Source: Sabellastarte sp. h YS-2021
Lineage: Eukaryota > Annelida > Polychaeta > Sabellida > Sabellidae
Direction: 5' to 3'
Assembly: GCA_964017235.1 (NCBI GenBank)
Contig: OZ024928.1
Span: forward strand, 154,652,881-154,716,880
DNA length: 64,000 nt
The position numbers and the translations under genes are program-made. The notes below the pieces were generated by a model, which saw only the letters and a list, made by a program, of their open reading frames with translations, had not been told where the DNA came from and ran no database searches. Below, one piece after another: positions 13,991 through 25,064 of the stretch; position 1 is the stretch's first letter; the number at the start of each line of letters is the position of its first letter.

Positions 13991-15720
13991 AGAGCTTTCA
14001 CTTGGTGAAGTTTCAGACCCATAGCTAATTGCTCACCTACTCAAAATGAGTAAATGCGAATTATCTCTAAAAATATTGCAGATAGCCAATTTTTCTCAAA
14101 TAACTCATTCACCTACTTTTGGGAGAGCTTTCACATGGTGAAGTTTCAGACCCATAGCTAATTATTTACCTACTCAAAATGAGTAAATGCTAATTATCTG
14201 TAAAAGTATTGCGGATACCCAATTTTTATCAAATAACTCATTCATCTACTTGTGGGAGAGCTTTCACATGGTGAAGTTTCAGACCCATAGCTAATTACTC
14301 ACCTACTCAAAATGAGTAAATGCGAATTATCTCTAAAAGTATTGCAGATAGCCAATTTTTCTCAAATAACTCATTCACCTACTTTTGGGAGAGCTTTCAC
14401 TTGGTGAAGTTTCAGACCCATAGCTAATTACTCACCTACTCAAAATGAGTAAATGCGAATTATCTCTAAAAGTATTGCAGATAGCCAATTTTTCTCAAAT
14501 AACTCATTCACCTACTTTTGGGAGAGCTTTCACTCTGTGAAGTTTCAGACCCATAGCTAATTACTCACCTACTCAAAATGAGTAAATGCGAATTATCTCT
14601 AAAAGTATTGCAGATAGCCAATTTTTCTCAAATAACTCATTCACCTACTTTTGGCAGAGCTTTCACTTGGTGAAGTTTCAGACCCATAGCTAATTACTCA
14701 CCTACTGAAAATGAGTAAATGTGAATTATCTCTAAAAGTATTGCAGATAGCCAATTTTTCTCAAATAACTCATTCACCTACTTTTGGGAGAGCTTTCACT
14801 TGGTGAAGTTTCAGACCCATAGCTAATTACTCACCTACTCAAAATGAGTAAATGCGAATTATGTCTAAAAGTATTGCAGATAGCCAATTTTTCTCAAATA
14901 AATCATTCACCTACTTTTGGGAGAGCTTTCACTTGGTGAAGTTTCAGACCCATAGCTAATTACTCACCTACTCAAAATGAGTAAATGCGAATTATCTCTA
15001 AAAGTATTGCAGATAGCCAGTTTTTCTCAAATAACTCATTCACCTACTTTTGGCAGAGCTTTCACTTGGTGAAGTTTCAGACCCATAGCTAATTATTCAC
15101 CTACTCAAAATGAGTAAATGCGAATTATCTCTAAAAGTATTGCAGATAGCCAATTTTTCTCAAATTAATCATTCACCTACTTTTGGGAGAGCTTTCACTT
15201 GGTGAAGTTTCAGACCCATAGCTAATTACTCACCTACTCAAAATGAGTAAATGTGAATTATCTCTAAAAGTATTGCAGATAGCCAATTTTTCTCAAATAA
15301 CTCATTCACCTACTTTTGGGAGAGCTTTCGCTCTGTGAAGTTTCAGACCCATAACTATTTATTCACCTACTCAAAATGAGTAAATGCTAATTATCTGTAA
15401 AAGTATTGCAGATACCCAATTTTTATCAAATACTCATTCATCTACTTGTGGGAGAGCTTTCAAATGGTGAAGTTTCAGACCCATAGCTAATTACTCACCT
15501 ACTCAAAATGAGTAAATGCGAATTATCTCTAAAAGTATTGCAGATAGCCAATTTTTCTCAAATAACTCATTCACCTACTTTTGGGAGAGCTTTCACTTGG
15601 TGAAGTTTCAGACCCATAGATAATTATTCACCTACTCAAAATGAGTAAATGTGAATTATCTCTTAATAGTATTGCAGATAGCCAATTTTTCTCAAATAAC
15701 TCATTCACCTACTTTTGGAA
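13991..15720 (+). repeat. Satellite B array in E1, about 13 units
   Basis: Units of 133 bp homologous to 909-11775, including the same diverged variants (ATTTACC/GCGGATACCC and GGCAGAGC types) in a similar order near the two ends. This suggests the array ends are conserved while the middle expands or contracts. Confidence 0.95.
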
Positions 15721-16233
15721 GACCTTTCACACACGAAAATGAAAAATTGTGAATATCTCGGAAAAGCTATTTCTTCTGCTTTAATGCTCGGCGGGAGATA
15801 CACACCACGGCAGTGGTCTTGACAAAAATTTTTGTCTCCCCACAAATGGTGGCCATTTTGAATTTTCAAAGTTTTTGCAAAACACAAAAATGCTTATATC
15901 TCGAAAACCGTGCTATATGGAGTGAACTCAACAAAATTTTGGACCTGCTGGGTATCTCTGCAGAGTAGCCATGCCAATTTTCAAAATATTTTTGTCTCGC
16001 CAAATATAGCGGACATTTTTAATTTTTTTATTTTTTGCAAAACACAAAAATGCTTATATCTTGAAAACCGTGCTAGATAGAGCAGACTGCGCTGACTTTG
16101 GTTGCCACAACAGTATAAGGCTAGAAACGAAGCATTTTCTTAATACTTTAGCACTCACCTTTATATCCTTTTCGGGACGCTTTGTTTTTGCTATGCAAAA
16201 ACATTATCTTTTTTTTTGCGAGCGATCCTCTAG

Positions 16234-17290
16234 TTTCAGTTGATAATCACATTCTTAAAATTCTCAATTCTGACTTATTATTATAAATCTGTTCTTGTGG
16301 TTTGATAATTTATATTTAATTCTGGAGGTATATAATTTTCCTGTTGGACATTCCTTATTTATATATTTTATTTTATTTTAGTGATAAGATTAACTGAGCT
16401 TTTTGTATTTGATTACCCCTTTTGTTTGTTTACCATTTGTGCTGTATTTAGTCCCACCCCCCATCCACCTCTGGGACCTCCAGCTATTGAGTGACACTAA
16501 ATAAACAAAGGTATTGAATGATATCGAATGAGAAACAAAGAACCAGACTTTTCAGTGGGGTTGCAGATCTTCTGTAACAGTGAGAGAGGTGTGGAGAAGG
16601 GGAGAGGGGTGGGGTGGGGTTGGGAGATGGGGTTTGCTTCATTATCTAATAAGACAAAGGGGAGTCAGAACTGAGATTGTGTCACATATTTAGGTTGCAT
16701 ATATATGGACCACATTTTTAGGAATTGAGGAAATGAATAACTGAAAAACAATGCAAATTCTAAAAATAATATAATAAAATAATAATATAAATAATATATA
16801 ATTTTTAGATAATATTTTATTTGTGAACAAATATAGAAACAGATATGCGCTTTTGGGATTATGAACCATTTAAATACTTTGAAAATAGGTTCAGAGTCAC
16901 CCTTTGCAGGAAGATTGAAAAGTATGATGAGTTGAGTTAGAAATAATATTTTATTTGTCAACAAATATAGAAACAGATATGCTCTTTTGGGATTATTAAT
17001 TTGGAATGGACATTCAATCATCAATCATTTAAATACTTTGAAAATAGGTTCAGAGTTATCATTGCAGGAAGATTGAAAATATGCTCTGTTGAGTTATGTA
17101 TTCGGCGTCTGGGGATACACCATCTTACTTGGGAAGATATAAACTTAGTAGATTGATGTGCGTTCATATAACTTTTCCCAAGATTTATGGCATACAACAA
17201 ATGGCTTACATAAAAAATTCCCGATCAAAACCTGTGGCATGAGTGATGACCTGTCTGGGGATATGTTGGCGCCGAGTTGGCCCAATCTAG
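16234..17290 (+). mobile_element. H1: 3' part of family H element
   Basis: Matches the 3' third of H3 (41760-42678) and H2 (45210-46149). It includes two copies of an approximately 134-bp repeat with CAAATATAGAAACAGATATG, then the subterminal inverted repeat GTCTGGGGATAT and terminal CAATCTAG at 17290. The sequence after CTAG (TTGGTCCTAGAGG) is a G satellite unit broken at TTATTA|TTGG, so H1 lies in G1. An open frame on the minus strand at 16665-17024 is low-complexity and not conserved as protein. Confidence 0.8.
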
Positions 17291-17977
17291 TTGGTCCTAG
17301 AGGTTAGGGATGGTAAACCAACCTATAGGAAATCATGGGCTGGGAATCTTTTGGTGTGGTCCGATTTGACCTTGGACCCCTCCTTCAAGGTCAAACGAGC
17401 ATAGCCAAACTTAAAAGTGCTTGTAACTCGCTTATTATTGGTCCTAGAGGTTTGGGATGGTAAACCAACCTATAGGAAATCATGGGCTGGGAATCTTTTG
17501 GTGTGGTCCGATTTGACCTTGGACCCTCCTTCAAGGTCAAACGAGCATAGCCAAACTTAAAAGTGCTTGTAACTCGCTTATTATTGGTCCTAGAGGTTTA
17601 GGATGGTAAACCAACCTACAGGAAATGATGGGCTAGGAATCTTTTGGTGTGGTCGGATTTGACCTTGGACCTCTCCTTCAAGGTCCAATGAGGATAGCCA
17701 AACTTAAAAGTTCTTATAACTCGCTTATTATTGGTCGTAGAGGTTTAGGATGGTAACCAACCTATAGGAAATCATGGGCTGGGAATCTTTTGGTGTGGTC
17801 GGATTTGACCTTGGACCCCTCCTTCTAATTCTAATTCTAATAGCACTTTTATAGCGCTTAATCTCCGTCAAAAGACAGACTCTAAGGCGCATCACACAAA
17901 AACATTGTTCAATATTCAAAAACCAGAGACATTGCAGGGGTCAGCACCGCGGAGAAAGCAGAAAGGAGATTGGAAAT

Positions 17978-20900
17978 TTAGGGTGGGTATGCTTTTCCAA
18001 AGAGGTATGACTTCAACTTTGACCTGAAAGAGGCAAGTGAGTTTGCAGAGCGGACCTCATCAGGAAGGTCATTCCAAATCATAGGTGCGTCATACGCAAA
18101 ACTGAGTCCAAAATGTTTTCGAGACTTGAAAATTGAACCAAAGTGGGGAACCTCAAGAAATATGCCATCAGATTGACTTCGACGAGTGTTATATGCACTA
18201 TGTCTGGGAATGAGGAAGGGTTCAAAGTATTTGGGGTTACCACTGTGTAGGAACTTATATACCAGCATGGCAGTCTTAAAGATAGTACGGTACTTAATTG
18301 GCAACCAATGTAGTGCTTTTCTAACTGGAGTGATGTGTGAGTACTTGGTGGTGTTGGCAACAATTCTGGCAAGGCTATTCTGAACACATTGAAGTTTGCG
18401 CAGATCTAGAGCTGAGAGACCTCTGAACAGAGAGTTACAGTAATCTAGTCGACTTCCGACCAGAGCATTGGCAGCCATAAGAGTAGCTTCATGTGTCAGA
18501 TGTCCTCGGAGTCGCTTCAGATCCCGGACATGAGCAAAACAAGCCTTGCAGACCTTCCTAACATGGCAAGAGAATGAGAAATCAGAATCAAACCAGACAC
18601 CAAGGTTCCTAACTGCATCTGTTGGTGATATGAGATTACCAAGTATATTGACCGGGAAGGACTGATTAAGTTTTTCGCGCTGAGACTTTGAGCCAAACAC
18701 AATGAATTCAGTCTTATCTGGATTTAGCTTGAGCTTATTTGTAGAGAGCCATCTCTTTACGTCTTCAAGGCAGTGTGACAGCTTATCAAGGGCAGAGGCA
18801 ACATTTTTATGTGTGAGGTGTACATACAATTGTGTGTCATCAGCGTAGAACTGGAAACTAATACCAGGATGATTCTGTATGACTTTACTCAGTGGAGTAG
18901 TATAGAGTGAAAAAAGGATTGGCCCCAGGACAGAGCCTTGAGGCACACCATACAATAACTTTTTGGCATCAGATAAAATTGACCCAATCTTAATGCACTG
19001 AACACGGTCTGAGAGATAAGACTTAAACCAATCGAGGACAACCCCGCTCACACCAAACCAGGAGCTAAGAGAATTAAGTAGCGTATCATGATCAATAGTA
19101 TCAAACGCTGCTGATTGATCCAAGAGAACGACAGCAGTAGCCTCACCTTTAGCAAAAGCCAAATGAACATCATTCTTAATTGAAAGCAATGCAGATTCAG
19201 TTGAGTGACCTAGTTTGTAGGCAGATTGCCTGACATTCTCAAGTCCGTTCAAACTAACATGGTCATTCAACTGAGAAGCAACAACACGTTCAACCAGTTT
19301 GGATATGAAGCCCAACCCAGAAACAGGTCTGTAGTTTTTTAAGTCATTGGGTGGTAGTGATGACTTTTTAATCAATGGGGTTACAATAGCCTTCTTGAAC
19401 TCATCAGGTACAACACCTTCTGACAACGAGCAGTTAACAAGCCTGGTGATAGAGGGCAGTAAAATATCAATACATTCCTTAACAAGAAATGTAGGCCATG
19501 GGTCTAACAAACAAGATTTAGTGGGTGACTTCATGATAATTTTTCTAATTTCCTCTTGAGAAACTTGTTTAAAGCAGCTGAAATTGGGTACATCAGGTGG
19601 AGGAGGCAGAGTGAATGAGTCACTAGAGGAAAATGAGTTTCTGATTTTATCTATTTTGTCACTGAAGAAAGTGACAAACCGGTCAGCAAGACCTTTCTTA
19701 GATTCATGAGAAGGGAGTACTGCTTCAGAACTAGAGTGCAGTGCGGAACGCAAGACCTGCCATAGCTTCTTGGAGTCATTGGTATTTTCTCTGACCAGGT
19801 TTCTGAAGTAATTTGCCTTATCTTTGTTGACCAGTGAATTGCAGCGACCAATCTGTCTTCGAAGTCTAGCTCGATTATAGGCAGATTTATCTTTACGCCA
19901 GATTCGTTCCAGCTGTCGCCTGATGGTTTTTGCCAGCCTGTAGGTGTCAGATAGCCAACCAGTAGCTTGCTTAGTAAAAGTGCGAGTAACCAATGGTGCA
20001 TGCTTGTCGAGCAATTTGCTCAAATCATCTAAGTATTGTTCACACAAACCACTGACTGTATCACCAGGGCATTTTACGAATGCGCTATTTCCCAAATCCT
20101 TACGGAAACTGTCCATGTCAATTTTATGATACCTCCTGAAGGTGACAACTTTTGCCTTATGTGAAGGAGGATTAACTGAGTCAAGCTGAGCAAGGACAAG
20201 AGCATGATCTGAAATAAATTCAGCAACTCGTACATTAGAGATGGCACTGGCATCAGTAGGAGTGAGAACAAGGTCTAGGATATGACCATGTAGATGGGTA
20301 GCCGTTTGAACATTTTGTGTTATATTGCATGATTCTAAACAGTTCTGGAATTTGATACTATCATTTGAAGAAGTATCCACATGAATATTGAAATCCCCAC
20401 AAATTAGGAAAGAGGGAGAAACAGAGGATAAATATTCCAAAAGATTGAGAAATTGGTCCAGGAAACTTTCAGAGCATGAGCCAGGTGGACGATAAACACA
20501 AGTCAACACAAGCTGTTGAGCCGCCGACCCAATTGCAATGCTAACATTTTCAAAGGAACTGAAAGTAGGTGTATCCACAGATCTAAACTGTATAGCTTTG
20601 TTGATAAAAAATCCGACACCACCACCACGGCCATGAATACGGGGTTTGTGGCAGAATTTGAAGCCTGTCGGGGTGATGGAATGTAGAAGGCTGTCCGTTT
20701 CCTCCTGGCGAATATGTGTTTCAGTGACAGCAAGAATGTCGACAGAATGTACTGTTACAGCATCATCGATGCAGGGTCCCTTGTTTCTTACAGATCGGCA
20801 ATTTACCACCCCAAACGAGATTGGTCCAGGATTAAGGGAGATGTCACCACAAAGTAACAATAAGGTCGCAAGGTCATGACGCTTAGCAACACAAGGGAAA

Positions 20901-21148
20901 AGATGTGTATTCAGGACATAGCTGTGGAGTCTGTAGGGGCGTGGTAATGAAGTAAGACCATGAGCAGACAACGGAATAAACACATTAGGATCACTGCTTA
21001 CTGACTTTCTCCAAAACAACAGTAAGAGGAACAACCAGCGGATGGTACTCATTGCACTCCGGTTCCCTAAACTAAGAACAGGACCGTGAGGAGTAACACC
21101 AGTATGCCCTAATTCTAAGTTAGTTACTATGTAACACAGTCTGTCCAC
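17978..21148 (-). CDS. LINE ORF: 2A-like leader, AP endonuclease, reverse transcriptase
   Basis: 1056 codons, uninterrupted. The protein would nick target DNA and copy the element's RNA at the nick. Residues 33-50 form a hydrophobic stretch after an internal Met33, so Met33 may be the real start. GDISLNPGP at 101-109 resembles a 2A ribosome-skipping peptide. The apurinic-type endonuclease spans about 112-320, with NCR (116-118), TETH (142-145), GDFN (251-254) and SDH (313-315). The reverse transcriptase spans about 540-830, with LDQSAAFDTIDHD (676-688), GVPQGSVLGP (734-743) and the catalytic YADD (768-771). A conserved C-terminal region with LDYCNSL (901-907) and WLPI (948-951) is typical of CR1/L2/jockey-like ORF2. 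No separate gag-like ORF1 is visible. All key catalytic motifs are present, so it may be functional. Confidence 0.93.
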   Translation of the reverse strand: MDRLCYIVTNLELGHTGVTPHGPVLSLGNRSAMSTIRWLFLLLLFWRKSVSSDPNVFIPLSAHGLTSLPRPYRLHSYVLNTHLFPCVAKRHDLATLLLLCGDISLNPGPISFGVVNCRSVRNKGPCIDDAVTVHSVDILAVTETHIRQEETDSLLHSITPTGFKFCHKPRIHGRGGGVGFFINKAIQFRSVDTPTFSSFENVSIAIGSAAQQLVLTCVYRPPGSCSESFLDQFLNLLEYLSSVSPSFLICGDFNIHVDTSSNDSIKFQNCLESCNITQNVQTATHLHGHILDLVLTPTDASAISNVRVAEFISDHALVLAQLDSVNPPSHKAKVVTFRRYHKIDMDSFRKDLGNSAFVKCPGDTVSGLCEQYLDDLSKLLDKHAPLVTRTFTKQATGWLSDTYRLAKTIRRQLERIWRKDKSAYNRARLRRQIGRCNSLVNKDKANYFRNLVRENTNDSKKLWQVLRSALHSSSEAVLPSHESKKGLADRFVTFFSDKIDKIRNSFSSSDSFTLPPPPDVPNFSCFKQVSQEEIRKIIMKSPTKSCLLDPWPTFLVKECIDILLPSITRLVNCSLSEGVVPDEFKKAIVTPLIKKSSLPPNDLKNYRPVSGLGFISKLVERVVASQLNDHVSLNGLENVRQSAYKLGHSTESALLSIKNDVHLAFAKGEATAVVLLDQSAAFDTIDHDTLLNSLSSWFGVSGVVLDWFKSYLSDRVQCIKIGSILSDAKKLLYGVPQGSVLGPILFSLYTTPLSKVIQNHPGISFQFYADDTQLYVHLTHKNVASALDKLSHCLEDVKRWLSTNKLKLNPDKTEFIVFGSKSQREKLNQSFPVNILGNLISPTDAVRNLGVWFDSDFSFSCHVRKVCKACFAHVRDLKRLRGHLTHEATLMAANALVGSRLDYCNSLFRGLSALDLRKLQCVQNSLARIVANTTKYSHITPVRKALHWLPIKYRTIFKTAMLVYKFLHSGNPKYFEPFLIPRHSAYNTRRSQSDGIFLEVPHFGSIFKSRKHFGLSFAYDAPMIWNDLPDEVRSANSLASFRSKLKSYLFGKAYPP
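20822..20848 (-). other. 2A-like ribosome-skipping motif in LINE ORF
   Basis: Codes for GDISLNPGP, next to the pattern D-(V/I)-E-x-N-P-G-P known from 2A peptides. Such motifs are known near the N-terminus of some APE-type non-LTR elements in marine invertebrates. Here Ser replaces the usual Glu, so activity is uncertain. If active it would release a leader of about 76 residues (from Met33) with a signal-peptide-like segment from the endonuclease/RT part. Confidence 0.6.
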
Positions 21149-22235
21149 TCTAAATTCCGTCCTTCAAGGTCAAATGAGCATAGCCAAACTTAAAAGTGCT
21201 TATAACTCGCTTATTATTGGTCCTAGAGGTTTGGGATGGTAAACCAACCTATAGGAAATAATGGGCTGGGAATTTTTTGGTGTGGTCAGATTTGACCTTG
21301 GACCCCTCCTTCAAGGTCAAACAAGCATAGCCCAACGCTTATAACTCGCTTATTATTGGTCCTAGAGGTTTAGGATGGTAAACCAACCTATAGGAAATCA
21401 TGGGCTGGGAATCTTTTGGTGTGGTCGGATTTGACCTTGGACCCCTCCTTCAAGGTCAAATGAGGATAGTCAAACTTAAAAGTGCTTATAACTCGCTTAT
21501 TATTGGTCGTAGAGGTTTAGGATGGTAAACCAACCTATAGGAAATCATGGGCTGGGAGTCTTTTGGTGTGGTCGGATTTGACCTTGGACTCCTACTTCAA
21601 GGTTAAATGAGGATAGCCAAACTTAAAAGTGCTCGTAACTGGCTTATTATTGGTCCTAAAGGTTTGGGATGGTAAACCAACCTATAGGAAATCATGGGCT
21701 GGGAATCTATTGCTGTGGTCGGATTTGACCTTGGACCCCTCCTTGAAGGTCAAACGATGACAGCCAAACTTGAAAGTGCTTATAACTTTCTTATTATTGG
21801 TCGTAGAGGTTTGGCATGGTAAACAAACCTACACAAAATCATGGGCAAGGAATCTATTGCTGTGGTTAGATTTGACCTTGGACCCTCCATCAAGGTCAAA
21901 CGAGGATAGTCAAACTTAAAAGTGCTTATAACTCACTTATTATTGGTCCTAGAGGTTTGGAATGATAAACCAAAATCTAGGAAATCATGGGCTGGAAATC
22001 TTTTGGTGTGATCCGATTTGACAAAATTGACAGTTTTTATATCTTGTTTATTCATATTCCTAGAGGTTTGCAGTGTCACACCAACCTATAGGAAATCATG
22101 GGCTAAGAATCTTTTGATATGGTCAGATTTCACCTTGGGCTTCTCCTTCAAGGTTAAGCGATGTTAGAATGGCTTTGGTGAGTTTTCTTTCTGGTGGATA
22201 CAATTTGCATCGGTTCTCCGATGCGATAGGTCTAG

Positions 22236-22660
22236 TTAAATTTGCAATTTCCTCTGCTTTTAAAAGATACCTTATCTATCAAGGATTAAAAATTGTTTAA
22301 GGCATGCAGATCTGTTCATTTGTCTGTTTCCCAGAGCCATTAAAAGTGAGGTACCCCCATCCAAAGTGTAAAAATTTCAACACTTTATCACAATTTTCTC
22401 AATGACTATTACAGGGATTTCTCTTATATTTTACATATATGTACTAGGCCACAAGTAGCTTCCCTCGTATCAGATCTGAATCTGTCTTAATTTTTTTTAT
22501 GAATTTTTAAATTATTTTAATACATTAAAATTCATGAAATAATGCACTAAATCACTTATTTTCTCATTGACTATTGCAGGGATTTCTCTCATATCTTGCT
22601 TATATGAACTAGGCCACTAGTAGATTACCTTGTGTGAGTATCAGGCCTGGATCTTTTTAA
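22236..22660. other. Spacer between G1 and G2
   Basis: 425 bp, AT-rich, no gene seen. It includes ATGCACTAAATCACTTAT, also present at the start of array K near 28110, so it is probably an old repeat remnant. An identical copy lies at 23928-24352. Confidence 0.6.
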
Positions 22661-23927
22661 TTGTATCCACCGGATACTATGAATTTCGCTTCGTTACGCC
22701 ACCGCCGCAGTGTGTAGAAAGATTTCACCGTTACCGCTCTAACGAAAAAAATTTTATAGCTAGCCTTCTCAAATATGCAGGATATGTTCATAACCATAAA
22801 ATCTTGCCTGGGAATATTTTTGGCCTCATTTTGAAAAACAAGATGGCCGCCATGGGCGTTTCTTTGTCAGTCATAAAAAGTGCGTATATCTCCCTTATTA
22901 TTGGTCCTAGAGTTTTGGGATTGTAAACCAACCTATAGGAAATCATGGGCTGGGAATCTTTTGGTGTGGTCAAATTTGACCTTGGACCCCTCCTTCAAGG
23001 TCAAATGAGGATAGCCAAAGTTAAAAGTGCTTATATCTCCCTTATTATTGGTCGTACAGGTTTTGGATGGTAAACTAACCTATAGGAAATCATGGGCTGG
23101 GAATCTTTTGGTGTGGTCGGATTTGACCTTGGACCCCTCCTTCAAGGTCAAATGAGGATAGTCAAACTTAAAAGTGCTTATAACTCGCTTATTATTGGTC
23201 GTAGAGGTTTAGGATGGTAAACCAACCTATAGGAAATCATGGGCTGGGAGTCTTTTGGTGTGGTCGGATTTGACCTTGGACTCCTACTTCAAGGTTAAAT
23301 GAGGATAGCCAAACTTAAAAGTGCTCGTAACTGGCTTATTATTGGTCCTAAAGGTTTGGGATGGTAAACCAACCTATAGGAAATCATGGGCTGGGAATCT
23401 ATTGCTGTGGTCGGATTTGACCTTGGACCCCTCCTTGAAGGTCAAACGATGACAGCCAAACTTGAAAGTGCTTATAACTTTCTTATTATTGGTCGTAGAG
23501 GTTTGGCATGGTAAACAAACCTACACAAAATCATGGGCAAGGAATCTATTGCTGTGGTTAGATTTGACCTTGGACCCTCCATCAAGGTCAAACGAGGATA
23601 GTCAAACTTAAAAGTGCTTATAACTCACTTATTATTGGTCCTAGAGGTTTGGAATGATAAACCAAAATCTAGGAAATCATGGGCTGGAAATCTTTTGGTG
23701 TGATCCGATTTGACAAAATTGACAGTTTTTATATCTTGTTTATTCATATTCCTAGAGGTTTGCAGTGTCACACCAACCTATAGGAAATCATGGGCTAAGA
23801 ATCTTTTGATATGGTCAGATTTCACCTTGGGCTTCTCCTTCAAGGTTAAGCGATGTTAGAATGGCTTTGGTGAGTTTTCTTTCTGGTGGATACAATTTGC
23901 ATCGGTTCTCCGATGCGATAGGTCTAG
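22661..23927 (+). mobile_element. G2: family G element
   Basis: Starts TTGTATCCACCGGATAC (shortened 5' hairpin), followed by a GC-richer 5' module with AAGATGGCCGCCATGGG, about seven 147-bp units, subterminal GGTGGATAC, the GCATCGG/CCGATGC hairpin and CTAG at 23927. It lies within the 1692-bp duplication, so its 3' half equals that of G1. Confidence 0.75.
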
Positions 23928-24352
23928 TTAAATTTGCAATTTCCTCTGCTTTTAAAAGATACCTTATCTATCAAGGATTAAAAATTGTTTAAGGCATGCA
24001 GATCTGTTCATTTGTCTGTTTCCCAGAGCCATTAAAAGTGAGGTACCCCCATCCAAAGTGTAAAAATTTCAACACTTTATCACAATTTTCTCAATGACTA
24101 TTACAGGGATTTCTCTTATATTTTACATATATGTACTAGGCCACAAGTAGCTTCCCTCGTATCAGATCTGAATCTGTCTTAATTTTTTTTATGAATTTTT
24201 AAATTATTTTAATACATTAAAATTCATGAAATAATGCACTAAATCACTTATTTTCTCATTGACTATTGCAGGGATTTCTCTCATATCTTGCTTATATGAA
24301 CTAGGCCACTAGTAGATTACCTTGTGTGAGTATCAGGCCTGGATCTTTTTAA

Positions 24353-25040
24353 TTGTATCCACCGGATACTATGAATTTCGCTTCGTTACGCCACCGCCGC
24401 AGTGTGTAGAAAGATTTCACCGTTACCGCTCTAACGAAAAAAATTTTATAGCTAGCCTTCTCAAATATGCAGGATATGTTCATAACCATAAAATCTTGCC
24501 TGGGAATATTTTTGGCCTCATTTTGAAAAACAAGATGGCCGCCATGGGCGTTTCTTTGTCAGTCATAAAAAGTGCGTATATCTCCCTTATTATTGGTCCT
24601 AGAGTTTTGGGATTGTAAACCAACCTATAGGAAATCATGGGCTGGGAATCTTTTGGTGTGGTCAAATTTGACCGTGGACCCCTCCTTCAAGGTCAAATGA
24701 GGATAGCCAAAGTTAAAAGTGCTTATATCTCCCTTATTATTGGTCGTACAGGTTTTGGATGGTAAACTAACCTATAGGAAATCATGGGCTGGGAATCTTT
24801 TGATGTGGTCAGATTTGACCTTGGGCCCCTCCTTCAATGTCAAACGACGACAGCCAAACTTAAAAGTGCTGATAACTTCCTTATTATTGCAATATGAAAC
24901 CAACTTATAGGAGGTCATGGGCTGGGAATCTTCTGATGTTTTCAGATTTGACCTTGGGCCCCTCCTTCAAGGTCAAACGATGGTTCACTGGCTTTGGTGA
25001 GTTGTCTTTTCAGTGGATACAAATTTGCATCAGTTAATTT
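24353..25040 (+). mobile_element. G3: family G element with degraded 3' end
   Basis: Same 5' end as G2, then two to three diverged 147-bp units. The 3' end is recognisable (GTGGATACAAATTTGCATCAG at 25014-25034) but breaks off before the hairpin's second arm and CTAG. Confidence 0.65.
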
Positions 25041-25064
25041 TTATTAATTTTTTCTAAATAATTT

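Larger units (their letters stand above)
12321..16233 (+). mobile_element. E1: complete family E element
   Basis: Complete 3.9-kb copy. The 5' end is TT followed by a perfect hairpin, AAGCGTCCC (12323-12331), a 4-nt loop, and GGGACGCTT (12336-12344). A unique 5' module (to about 12710) is followed by satellite A (12711-13990), satellite B (13991-15720), the 3' module and terminal CTAG at 16233. Flanks join as ..ACTCA|TTTCAG.., matching uninterrupted H at 41757 and 45207. Insertion was therefore between A and T without target duplication, the element starting TT and ending CTAG. Confidence 0.85.
17826..21159 (-). mobile_element. Non-LTR retrotransposon (CR1/L2-like group)
   Basis: LINE inserted on the minus strand inside a G unit. 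The flanks carry a short target duplication TCCTTC at 17820-17825 and 21160-21165, and the interrupted host reads CCCCTCCTTCAAGGTC elsewhere. The 3' end (left side) finishes in a short TTAGAA-type simple repeat (17826-17841), as is usual for CR1/L2-type elements, instead of poly(A). Only about 11 bp precede the ORF start, so the 5' UTR is probably truncated or very short. A single long intact ORF suggests recent insertion. Clade placement is from motif style and not from a tree. Confidence 0.9.
17291..22235 (+). mobile_element. G1: family G element, 3' part, interrupted by a LINE
   Basis: Tandem 147-bp units (core TTATTGGTCCTAGAGGTTTG) at 17291-17825 and 21160-22140 are one array split by the LINE. 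The 3' end follows: subterminal GGTGGATAC (22193-22201), which is the complement of the family's 5' GTATCCACC, a perfect hairpin GCATCGG-TTCT-CCGATGC (22207-22224), and terminal CTAG at 22235. The 5' end lies left of H1 and E0, outside the window. Confidence 0.8.
21385..24804 (+). repeat. Tandem duplication, unit 1692 bp, two copies
   Basis: Sequence from about 21385-23112 reappears shifted by exactly 1692 bp (about 23077-24804). Each copy contains the end of a G array, a G 3' end, a 425-bp spacer and a G 5' start. I saw one mismatch (T at 22982, G at 24674). It is best explained by unequal exchange between G arrays of neighbouring G elements. The 98-codon frame at 22630 and 24322 is simply carried along and not gene-like. 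Confidence 0.93.

Noticed and set aside
16665..17024. 119-codon minus-strand frame in H1
   Set aside because: It is AT-rich and low-complexity, overlaps a two-copy 134-bp repeat, and is not kept as an equal frame in H2 and H3.
22630..22926. 98-codon frame, present again at 24322-24618
   Set aside because: Identical only because of the recent 1692-bp duplication. It crosses the spacer/G2 border and has no protein-like signal.
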